NCBI GenBank assembly: GCA_934700265.1 | Contig: CAKUXH010000012.1 | Coordinates: forward strand, 1 to 17,409 | Origin: an uncultured Opitutales bacterium | GTDB taxonomy: Bacteria > Verrucomicrobiota > Verrucomicrobiia > Opitutales > UBA9783 | Length of the DNA: 17,409 bases | Direction of reading: 5' to 3' | Shown here: positions 1-5,723 of the stretch, in pieces | Layout of the letters: every line of letters starts with the position of its first letter | Numbering within the stretch: the first letter of the stretch is position 1 | Program-made: the position numbers and the translations under genes | The notes under the pieces: model-generated | Database searches by the model: none | The model's input: only the letters and a program-made list of their open reading frames with translations | Told to the model about the DNA's origin: nothing

Positions 1-42
1 CAACTTGGGTTAGATTTTTATTTGTTTGTATAAATTTCATTT

Positions 43-665
43 CTAGAAGCTATAACGTAGTCCTAATTCCAGTGAGTGCAGATAGGGGGTTTTGAGAGGT
101 TTAATGCAATTTATATCATCTATTTCTTTATGGTTAAATTTTCCATTTTTAGACAACGGTAGTTCAGAGATAATGCCCAGTGAGAATTTATATCATAAAC
201 TAATCCAGTCATAATTTGCGCAGCAAAGAGAAACTTTGATAAATTGTAATCAATTTTTCTTTAACCAACTGTATCATTATTATCCTTAAAGTGATATTCT
301 AATTGTACCAAGCCACAACCTAAACCAACGCTAAAAAATATTTTTTCATTTAATTTATAATCGTAATTACTGGCGAGCAGAAAGCATATTATGCAATTTG
401 GTCATACTTAGATAGAATTTTTCATATAGAGGTAAATCTTTTTCGTTTTCGTTGAAAAATATTCATTTAATGCTTTAGGGTCATTTTGCTCCAACTTATT
501 CAAGTTGTTTTTTAGATTTTGAAAATCATTTAATTGTTGGCGTATCCATTCTTTCTCTGTAGTGGGTTTGCTTACGGAACCTCCTGAAAATGCTAATGGA
601 GACAATAAAACTATTGCGAAAGATGAAACAAATAATTTAAAAAACTTACGATAACTTGTAAACAT
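43..665 (-). pseudogene. Decayed outer-membrane beta-barrel protein gene
   Basis: Reading down the minus strand from ATG 665 gives a signal peptide (KLFVSSFAIVLLSPLAFSG) and a polar linker of about 60 residues, then an in-frame TAA (408-410) and TGA (402-404). The same frame continues with barrel-like strands, including NEKIFFSVGLGCGLVQLEYH. It then meets another in-frame TAA (261-263) and goes on through TGLVYDINSHWALSLNYR to a TAG at 120-122. A frameshift between about 120 and 165 restores a reading that ends in HSLELGLRYSF and a stop at 43-45. The terminal aromatic strand with a final Phe is the usual outer-membrane beta-barrel C-terminus. The intact product would have been about 207 residues, an ordinary size for a small OmpA/OmpW/surface-antigen-type barrel. 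The intact 5' piece alone would encode a secreted peptide of 85 residues and might still be expressed. Which barrel family it belonged to cannot be decided from the sequence. Confidence 0.8.
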
Positions 666-670
666 CAATG

Positions 671-702
671 ATTATGCTGTAAGGTCTTTAAGTGATTGTC
701 AA
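671..702 (-). promoter_or_regulatory. Possible promoter of the barrel pseudogene
   Basis: On the minus strand a perfect -35 TTGACA (697-702) precedes CATAAT (671-676). The 20-bp spacer is longer than the usual 16-18. A transcript from here would start about at the ATG at 665, as at other genes in this window. The long spacer keeps confidence low. Confidence 0.3.
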
Positions 703-744
703 CTTTAAAATGCATTATTGTGGGTTTTTATGATAAAAGGGGTG

Positions 745-772
745 GAAAAATTTTCCATATGGAAAATTTTTC
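745..772. repeat. Perfect 28-bp palindrome in divergent intergenic region
   Basis: The half-site gaaaaattttccat is followed directly by its exact reverse complement, centred between 758 and 759 on CATATG, with no loop. The continuous dyad suits a dimeric DNA-binding protein better than an RNA hairpin. It lies 131-158 bp upstream of the -24/-12 promoter, within the usual range for an enhancer-binding activator. It is also about 80 bp upstream of the pseudogene start, so it could instead have been that gene's operator. Confidence 0.75.
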
Positions 773-787
773 TATGTTTGTAAGGGT

Positions 788-884
788 AAATTTTGCATAA
801 AGAAGGGAATGTGGTTTAAATTTTTATGCCAAAATTTATTAGAAATATATAAAATATGGATTTTTTGTGAAAATTTAGCATAAA
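788..884. repeat. Three AAATTTnGCATAAA-type elements
   Basis: aaattttgcataaa (788-801) and aaatttagcataaa (871-884) are direct copies differing at one of 14 positions. tttatgccaaaattt (823-837) is an inverted copy with one extra G/C base. All three lie between the 28-bp palindrome and the sigma-54 promoter, which suggests regulator binding sites. The AT-rich background raises the chance of coincidence. Confidence 0.45.
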
Positions 885-902
885 ACAATAGTTTTTGTGG
901 AT

Positions 903-919
903 TTGGCACGAATAATGCT
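903..919 (+). promoter_or_regulatory. Sigma-54 (-24/-12) promoter
   Basis: The sequence TTGGCACGAATAATGCT matches the RpoN consensus TTGGCACG-N4-TTGCW at all but one consensus position. The invariant GG (905-906) and GC (917-918) are separated by exactly 10 bp. Transcription should begin about 12 bp downstream of the GC, near 930, just before the ATG at 935. Sigma-54 promoters need an ATP-driven enhancer-binding activator, and the palindrome upstream is a candidate site for one. No rpoN or activator gene is in the window. Confidence 0.7.
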
Positions 920-934
920 TACATATGTAGGTAT

Positions 935-1348
935 ATGCATCCTTTAATTATGAGTGGTTTGTCAAGCATTGGAAGTTCCTTGCTGGATCAAACGTTGAGT
1001 AAAATTAGAAATAACGAACGTGGCGTTATTAATTTTAAAGCAATTATGCAGCATTTGTCAAGAAAAGGCTGTGCTCGTGAAACAATTTCACGAATGAAGG
1101 CAGATTTGTTGGAGGCGATTAATTCGAATCCTTTGCTGAATGAATTTAGAGAAAGCTCAAATTCTACGATTTCAATATCAATAGATCCACAAGGGCGTTG
1201 CTTGTTCAAGGAAAATGGTCAACAGATTTTAACCTGTTCTCGTGATTCTAGTCTTGGAAAGGCAGGTCTTGCTTTTTTTAATTTGTCACAATTGGGAATA
1301 CCACCTCAAGAACAATCAACGGAGGTCTATCTTGAAAACATTGCTTAA
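935..1348 (+). CDS. Uncharacterised 137-aa protein under a sigma-54 promoter
   Basis: I do not recognise this family. The product has no signal peptide or membrane segment and is probably cytoplasmic. Residues about 1-55 look helical (SSIGSSLLDQTLSKI, then KAIMQHLSRKG). Residues about 75-105 look beta-rich (STISISIDPQGRCLFKENG). The ATG at 935 lies a few bases after the predicted sigma-54 transcription start, and no Shine-Dalgarno sequence is visible. An in-frame ATG at 950 is an alternative start. The stop shares TTAA with the stop of the convergent gmk gene, so the two 3' ends overlap. Sigma-54 control implies conditional expression, for example nutrient or envelope related, but the sequence does not show which. 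Confidence 0.7.
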   Translation: MHPLIMSGLSSIGSSLLDQTLSKIRNNERGVINFKAIMQHLSRKGCARETISRMKADLLEAINSNPLLNEFRESSNSTISISIDPQGRCLFKENGQQILTCSRDSSLGKAGLAFFNLSQLGIPPQEQSTEVYLENIA

Positions 1349-1923
1349 ATCCGCATTTTTTCTGAACAATAAATGTGTTGCAAGCAGAGCCAGTCGTGTT
1401 CTCTGTCTTGACTGCATAAATAATAATCAAATTGAGGTAAACTATGCAATTCCATTTCAGCCGTTTGAAGGCGTTTTTGGATCGTCGGTTCATCATCGGT
1501 TCCGCGCTTAATCAAACGATTTTTCAATTCGTCCAAACTTGCAGGACTTACGAAAATCGTTACCAATCGACGCCCCATTGTAGACACACTGAACTTGGCT
1601 TTTAACGTTTGTGCACCTTGCACGTCTGTGCACATGATTAGATCTTTGTCAGCATATTTTTCGTCAAATATGGCTTGTTTTGAAACACCATAATAGTGAT
1701 CATACACTTGCGCATGCTCTAGAAACTCATCGTTTGTTAATCGAGCTAAAAAATGATCTTTTGTTTCAAAAAAATAATCAATACCATCCCGTTCTCCTAT
1801 TCTTGGATTACGGGTGGTCGTGGTAATAACGCGTGCTGTATTTTCTAGGGTTTCTAGAAATTTTGTACAAAGTGTTGTTTTTCCACTGCCTGATGTTCCT
1901 GTGAGTACGAGCAATAATTTCAT
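1345..1923 (-). CDS. gmk: Guanylate kinase
   Basis: This cytoplasmic enzyme transfers phosphate from ATP to GMP (or dGMP), giving GDP for nucleotide synthesis. The 192-residue length is near the usual 190-210. The P-loop GTSGSGKTT occupies residues 9-17. The GMP-binding segment follows as TTTTRNPRIGERDGIDYFF, about residues 34-52. Next come the DVQGA motif of the core and the lid segment RGTDDEPTIQKRL carrying the conserved arginines. The last residues (SEKMRI) are not distinctive. The start at 1923 leaves one base after the stop of the upstream membrane-protein gene, so the two are surely co-transcribed. The stop overlaps that of the opposite-strand gene, leaving no room for a terminator between them. 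Confidence 0.95.
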   Translation of the reverse strand: MKLLLVLTGTSGSGKTTLCTKFLETLENTARVITTTTRNPRIGERDGIDYFFETKDHFLARLTNDEFLEHAQVYDHYYGVSKQAIFDEKYADKDLIMCTDVQGAQTLKAKFSVSTMGRRLVTIFVSPASLDELKNRLIKRGTDDEPTIQKRLQTAEMELHSLPQFDYYLCSQDREHDWLCLQHIYCSEKMRI

Positions 1924-1924
1924 T

Positions 1925-2461
1925 TTATACCTGTGCTAAAACTATAAGACTACTTCCGTAAATTATAAAAATTAGTCCTATACATTTTATATATCGGCAG
2001 TTTTTTCGAAATGCCACAGGTAAAATATTTCGTAGTACATAGGGATAAGTTCCAATGTACATGAAAATAATAATCCAAATGTAGAAAAATAAAGAGATAA
2101 ACGGGTGGACAAAAGCTTCACTCATGTAACCGATGTTTAAAAACTTGTGAATGGACATGATGGCTAACATGGCAAATCCTCGAACAATAAGAAAATCTTT
2201 CCAATAAATGCAGCATCCTAAGAAGCAAAATCCGAATAATAACAACAACCAATGTTTGTATTGCCCAAAATCAGCTTCGCCTAAGTTGGCAATTTTTAAC
2301 AGAAACCATACACAGGCTGCGATAAATATTACAATACCTAATGTATTGTTTCTTAATATTTTGTAGAAAATAGTTTGATGGCTTTCTTTTAAAAATAATG
2401 AAATTATGCCTGTAATAATAAGTAGAACGCCTAGAAGATTAGCAAAACAAAATATATTCAT
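1925..2461 (-). CDS. Multi-pass inner-membrane protein of unknown function
   Basis: The 178-residue product is strongly hydrophobic, with about five to six predicted membrane helices at residues about 5-24, 41-58, 69-87, 92-106, 117-138 and 157-176. Polar residues are few and no catalytic motif is visible. A basic stretch (FRKNCRYIK) precedes the last helix. I do not recognise the family. It is the first gene of a two-gene unit with gmk, separated from it by one base. That indicates shared transcription but not necessarily shared function. The start ATG at 2461 has no Shine-Dalgarno sequence and lies about two bases from the predicted transcription start. Confidence 0.7.
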   Translation of the reverse strand: MNIFCFANLLGVLLIITGIISLFLKESHQTIFYKILRNNTLGIVIFIAACVWFLLKIANLGEADFGQYKHWLLLLFGFCFLGCCIYWKDFLIVRGFAMLAIMSIHKFLNIGYMSEAFVHPFISLFFYIWIIIFMYIGTYPYVLRNILPVAFRKNCRYIKCIGLIFIIYGSSLIVLAQV

Positions 2462-2469
2462 ACAAAAAA

Positions 2470-2497
2470 TTTATAAGGTTATCCCTAAAAATTTCAA
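2470..2497 (-). promoter_or_regulatory. Sigma-70-type promoter of the membrane protein-gmk operon
   Basis: On the minus strand TTGAAA (2492-2497) is followed after 16 bp by TATAAA (2470-2475). The predicted start, about 2463, is nearly at the ATG (2461). One arm of an inverted repeat fills most of the spacer, which suggests repression by occlusion. Confidence 0.5.
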
Positions 2498-2532
2498 TAA
2501 AATTAATCGTGATTTGATAATGTAGGGATAAC
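2478..2532. repeat. Inverted repeat overlapping the gmk-operon promoter
   Basis: gttatcccta (2478-2487) and tagggataac (2523-2532) are exact 10-bp inverted copies 35 bp apart. The first arm lies between the -35 and -10 elements of the operon promoter. Centre-to-centre spacing is 45 bp, about four helical turns, so paired operator half-sites on one DNA face are possible. Confidence 0.5.
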
Positions 2533-2542
2533 ACAATACTCA

Positions 2543-2578
2543 AGCTGTCCTTAGTTGAAGAACAGCTCCTGTTTTTTT
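2543..2578 (+). terminator. Hairpin with T-tract, plus-strand orientation
   Basis: agctgtcctt (2543-2552) pairs with aagaacagct (2558-2567) with one mismatch across a 5-base loop. It is followed by cctg and seven Ts (2572-2578). This is intrinsic-terminator geometry for plus-strand transcripts, yet both flanking genes are on the minus strand. On the minus strand the hairpin sits just past the stop of the 2577-3791 gene but lacks a U-tract. Confidence 0.4.
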
Positions 2579-3791
2579 AATTTATTTTATGACTTGCGCA
2601 TACAGCGGCTTGCAGTTGGGTGTTAGCGGCTTGCTGTTGGGCTTCAGCGGCTTGCAGTTGGGCTTCAGCTACTTGTTGATCGTGCTTATTTTGCCTATCA
2701 AGTTTTATCTCATAAACGATGTCTTTTGCAATCTCTATAGCTCTGCTTATGGCTGGTAAGATTGTTTCTTGATTAATTGTTGAGTGGGGCTGTACGATTT
2801 CCAGAAGATGTTCAATGTCTAAACCATATTCCCATGCTCCTTTGTAATATTTATTATTGTTTGTAATTCCTTTATCTTTTTGTGTTAGTAAACAGCAAAG
2901 AATATTTTCGTATTCTTTATTTTCCGATTGGTTGCAGTTTACTATAGAGTTTGCTAAATAATTATAAACATTTTGATAAATAGCTGCAAAATTGGCTAAT
3001 TCCTCTACAGCACTTATATCTATATAAGTACCACAACCATGAAGGGTTCCTGTTTTTCCAATGAAATTACTTCTATAGTAAGTTCGGTAAAGATCTAGCA
3101 AAAGTTGTAATGTATTTGAATCATGATTAAGCATTTCGTTTGAATGATCTATTAATAGATTACTTACGGGGATTAAAAATTGTTTTTCCCAATAATCTCC
3201 AGCCTCTTCCAAGGAGTTTACCTGTAATGTACTTATTATGTATTTTTTTAAATATGGTTCTATATGGTCCTTGAAGTAATATGCACCAGACCCTTGGAGG
3301 CTTGATACTGATGCTATACAATGAATCATAGGCCATAGCCCACAGGTAGGTATACAACATAACAAATCCATAATAGGGTTGCACAGGCAGCAAGGTACTT
3401 CTTCATTATCTGTATCCCAGCAAGTGGTTCGCCAATAGGCAGCTCCACATATTGCTCTATCATTTATTGTTTCTTGTTTTAAATAATAATTTTCTGGAAA
3501 ATGTGAAGGGAATGTTCTGCCTTTTTTCCATAATTCAACAGAAATAAAAGTGTTCCATACAGTTTTCCCACCTTTTGTATTTAAAATATCTAAAATGTTT
3601 TGACTAAACTCATCAAAAGCATTTATAAAGTGTTGAGCTGCTTCTTTCCAATTAACAGATGGGTCGTTGATTGCTTTATTTGCTTCTTGAAGCTCATTGT
3701 AAACATTACTATCAGCTTTTATGTTTGGGCTACTTAATAGTAGAATCACCGTTGCCAGTGAAGTGTAATTCAAAGAACATTTATATTTCAC
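2577..3791 (-). CDS. Secreted Cys-rich protein of unknown family with Gln/Ala heptads
   Basis: I do not recognise this 404-residue protein. It begins with a signal peptide (hydrophobic residues 11-20, likely cut after Ala26). Nine cysteines fall between residues 115 and 158, including CCLC (134-137) and CC (145-146), so disulfides or metal binding in the periplasm or outside the cell are plausible. A mostly helical domain with further cysteines (253, 286, 299-300) follows. Residues about 374-396 form three seven-residue Gln/Ala repeats (AEAQLQA, AEAQQQA, ANTQLQA), a likely coiled-coil tip encoded by 21-bp tandem repeats. The start is GTG, since the ATG two bases upstream is out of frame and reads straight into TGA. 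A perfect TATAAT lies just upstream (3794-3799), but with no well-spaced -35. The features suit a surface or host-contact protein, but that is inference. Confidence 0.75.
   Translation of the reverse strand: MKYKCSLNYTSLATVILLLSSPNIKADSNVYNELQEANKAINDPSVNWKEAAQHFINAFDEFSQNILDILNTKGGKTVWNTFISVELWKKGRTFPSHFPENYYLKQETINDRAICGAAYWRTTCWDTDNEEVPCCLCNPIMDLLCCIPTCGLWPMIHCIASVSSLQGSGAYYFKDHIEPYLKKYIISTLQVNSLEEAGDYWEKQFLIPVSNLLIDHSNEMLNHDSNTLQLLLDLYRTYYRSNFIGKTGTLHGCGTYIDISAVEELANFAAIYQNVYNYLANSIVNCNQSENKEYENILCCLLTQKDKGITNNNKYYKGAWEYGLDIEHLLEIVQPHSTINQETILPAISRAIEIAKDIVYEIKLDRQNKHDQQVAEAQLQAAEAQQQAANTQLQAAVCASHKIN
2604..2666. repeat. Three 21-bp tandem repeats inside the Cys-rich protein gene
   Basis: Units start at 2604, 2625 and 2646 with the core agcggcttgcwgttggg, differing at only a few positions. 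A diverged fourth unit follows at 2667. Each unit encodes one seven-residue heptad. Near identity at DNA level implies recent duplication and possible copy-number variation between strains. Confidence 0.85.
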
Positions 3792-3880
3792 ATATTATAT
3801 TTTTAATAAGCGAAATTTTAAAGTCAATCCTTTATGTTGTAATTTTTTTGTAATATTGAATGGATTTTATGTATAGTTTA

Positions 3881-4630
3881 TTATAGTGTCATTACGAGTT
3901 GATGACTTTGAGAGGGGGGTTGTGTGAAAATTTTATGTAAGAAAGTTTTTCGATGTATTTCACAAGGTCCGAAGTGTTTTAGTGCGGCGATATGAGCTTC
4001 TGTTCCATAACCTTTATTTTCTTCGAAATGGTATTGAGGGAATTGTTTGGCAAGTTGATACATTTTTTTATCTCGCAAGACTTTTGCAATGATTGATGCT
4101 GCTGCAATACAAAAGCTTGTACGATCGCCTTTTACAAGTCCGTTATGTAGGTAGGGTAGGCGTTTTAAGCGATAACCGTCGACTGCGATATAGATGTCAT
4201 TGTTTGATTGAGTGATGGAAAAATCACTGGGTGTAGGTAATGTTATTCCAGTGATGTTTTGTAGGTTTTCCAAAGCTCTTCGGAAGGCTAATGTGGTTGC
4301 ATACAGGATGTTACCAACTTCGATTTCAGCTACGCTTGCTTCACCCAATGCGAATTTTAATGAAGTTGTTTCCGATAGGCATTGAAGTACTTCGAAAGCC
4401 TTTAATCGGTTTTTTTCTGTTAATAATTTGGAGTCTTGGAATAAAAGTATTTTTTCATCAGAAGCGTGTTCTTGATAAAATTTGTTGTCAATCCAAACAG
4501 CTCCTGCCATGACAGGTCCTGCAAGAGGGCCTCGTCCAGCTTCATCAGCTCCAATAATACCGTGGTAACCTTTTTTAAAAAATTGACCATCATATAAAAG
4601 CAAATTGGAATCGTATGCTGAATTTTTCAT
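3881..4630 (-). CDS. rnhB: Ribonuclease HII
   Basis: This enzyme cleaves RNA in RNA/DNA hybrids and removes ribonucleotides misincorporated into DNA. From the ATG at 4630 the product has 249 residues. The first acidic pair is Asp29-Glu30 in GADEAGRGPLAGPV. The third and fourth acidic ligands are Asp151 (AVDGYR) and Asp169 (VKGDRTSF), 18 residues apart as in E. coli RnhB. The AAASIIAKVLRD helix and the NKGYGT and HRKTF motifs follow. All catalytic residues are present. A longer reading from TTG at 4666 adds 12 hydrophobic residues not typical of the family. An ATGGAAAC just upstream of that TTG makes it possible but less likely. The gene ends 89 bp before the secreted-protein gene on the same strand and diverges from the solute-binding-protein gene. 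Confidence 0.93.
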   Translation of the reverse strand: MKNSAYDSNLLLYDGQFFKKGYHGIIGADEAGRGPLAGPVMAGAVWIDNKFYQEHASDEKILLFQDSKLLTEKNRLKAFEVLQCLSETTSLKFALGEASVAEIEVGNILYATTLAFRRALENLQNITGITLPTPSDFSITQSNNDIYIAVDGYRLKRLPYLHNGLVKGDRTSFCIAAASIIAKVLRDKKMYQLAKQFPQYHFEENKGYGTEAHIAALKHFGPCEIHRKTFLHKIFTQPPSQSHQLVMTL

Positions 4631-4686
4631 AAATATAAATCTAATCAAAATAAAAACATTTTTCAAGTTTCCATTTTATATTTTTC

Positions 4687-4715
4687 TTGCTAAACGTTTT
4701 TCAAAAGTTTAACAT
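4687..4715 (+). promoter_or_regulatory. Promoter of the solute-binding protein/hybrid kinase operon
   Basis: TTGCTA (4687-4692), a 17-bp spacer and TAACAT (4710-4715) form a reasonable sigma-70 promoter. Transcription would begin at about 4722, exactly the GTG start codon, implying a leaderless mRNA. Confidence 0.5.
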
Positions 4716-4721
4716 CAATGC

Positions 4722-5723
4722 GTGCGTATAAAAAGGATTTTGTTTATTTTTTTATTGGTCGCTATCATTGGAGTGATCTTAGGAGTCAGGCACTACGTTA
4801 TTTATATACCAACTTTACGAATCGGGGTTAATGCTTTCGCTGGAGGTGAGTTTTTTTCGTTGGCACGGAAAGCTTTATTTTTTGAAAAGGCTGGTATTCA
4901 TGTAAAGGTTGTTGAATTTGGTTCTTTAGAAGATGTGCAGCAAGCTTTTGAATGGAATCAAGTTGATGGAATGATTTGTCCCTTAGTAGATGCTATGGTT
5001 GTTCGTCAAAAGGTTAGACATGCAAAATCTAAGGTTATTTTAATTCCTTCGTACATTAATAAAGATTTTTCTTGCCAAATTTTGGTGAATAAATCGATAG
5101 AAAGTGTTCGAGATTTAAAAGGTAAGAAAATAGGCGTTGAAATTAATTCTTATGGAGGATATGTCTTAATTAAAGCTTTAAAAACAGAAGGGTTAACCTT
5201 GAAGGACATAACGGTTGTTCCTATGGATCCTACTGCTGCTCTAACTTTTTTACAGCATGAGCGGGTGGATGGGGTTGTTGGTTATCCACCCTTTATTGAA
5301 CCTTTGAAGGATCTCATGCATTGTGTGTATAGCTCTGAAAATTGGCCTAAAGAAATGCAGCTTAATGTGTTTTTATTGAAGAAAAAAGCTATTAGAAGAT
5401 ATCGAAATTCATTAATTAAGTTTGTAAAAAGTTGGGATGATCTTATTGATTTTTATAAAAACAATCCTTCTAATTGTCAACAAATCTTGAGTGCACATCA
5501 CTTAGTTTCACAGGAAGAAGCTGATCAGCTGTTTCAAGCAGTTAATCCCTTATATATAGAAGATCAAGTGCCATTGTTTGCCTTAAATCGTTATGTTTTA
5601 GATATTATGGCAAATATTAATTCAGAAATTTTAAAAAATAACAATTTAGAACCAAGGAAAAAACAGAAACCTTTAGATTCTATATTTGATACGTTTTTTA
5701 TAAAGAAAACTCTAAGATGGTAA
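4722..5723 (+). CDS. Membrane-anchored NMT1/THI5-like solute-binding protein
   Basis: The 333-residue product resembles periplasmic binding proteins of the NMT1/THI5/SsuA type, which bind small organic ligands such as pyrimidines, sulfonates or nitrate. Recognisable pieces are LRIGVNAFAGGEFFSLARK (about 32-50), the VDGMICPLVDAMV region (about 82-94), DLKGKKIGVEINSYGGY (about 131-147) and VDGVVGYPPFIEPL (about 184-197). Residues 6-26 form one hydrophobic segment with no lipobox or clear cleavage site, so it may remain as a membrane anchor. The start is GTG, because the ATG at 4718 is out of frame. There are no ABC permease or ATPase genes nearby. Instead the 3' end overlaps a sensor kinase gene by 7 bases. 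I infer a sensing rather than a transport role. The ligand cannot be read from the sequence. Confidence 0.8.
   Translation: MRIKRILFIFLLVAIIGVILGVRHYVIYIPTLRIGVNAFAGGEFFSLARKALFFEKAGIHVKVVEFGSLEDVQQAFEWNQVDGMICPLVDAMVVRQKVRHAKSKVILIPSYINKDFSCQILVNKSIESVRDLKGKKIGVEINSYGGYVLIKALKTEGLTLKDITVVPMDPTAALTFLQHERVDGVVGYPPFIEPLKDLMHCVYSSENWPKEMQLNVFLLKKKAIRRYRNSLIKFVKSWDDLIDFYKNNPSNCQQILSAHHLVSQEEADQLFQAVNPLYIEDQVPLFALNRYVLDIMANINSEILKNNNLEPRKKQKPLDSIFDTFFIKKTLRW

Noticed and set aside
408..668. Stand-alone 86-aa secreted protein
   Set aside because: The same frame continues past the stops into beta-barrel strands, so it is better read as the 5' part of a pseudogene starting at ATG 665; the 668 start is a TTG.
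1242..1511. Plus-strand 89-aa reading frame
   Set aside because: It is a shadow across the 3' ends of the 935 gene and gmk with no independent support.
2523..2532. tagggataac as part of an I-SceI-type homing endonuclease site
   Set aside because: It matches only the first ten bases of that 18-bp site, no endonuclease gene is present, and the inverted partner gives a simpler explanation.
4631..4666. N-terminal extension of RNase HII from TTG 4666
   Set aside because: The added residues are hydrophobic and not typical of the family; ATG 4630 gives a complete protein.
4722..5723. Thiamine-pyrimidine synthesis enzyme (THI5)
   Set aside because: The anchored N-terminus and kinase neighbour indicate a periplasmic binding protein; no thiamine genes or riboswitch are nearby.
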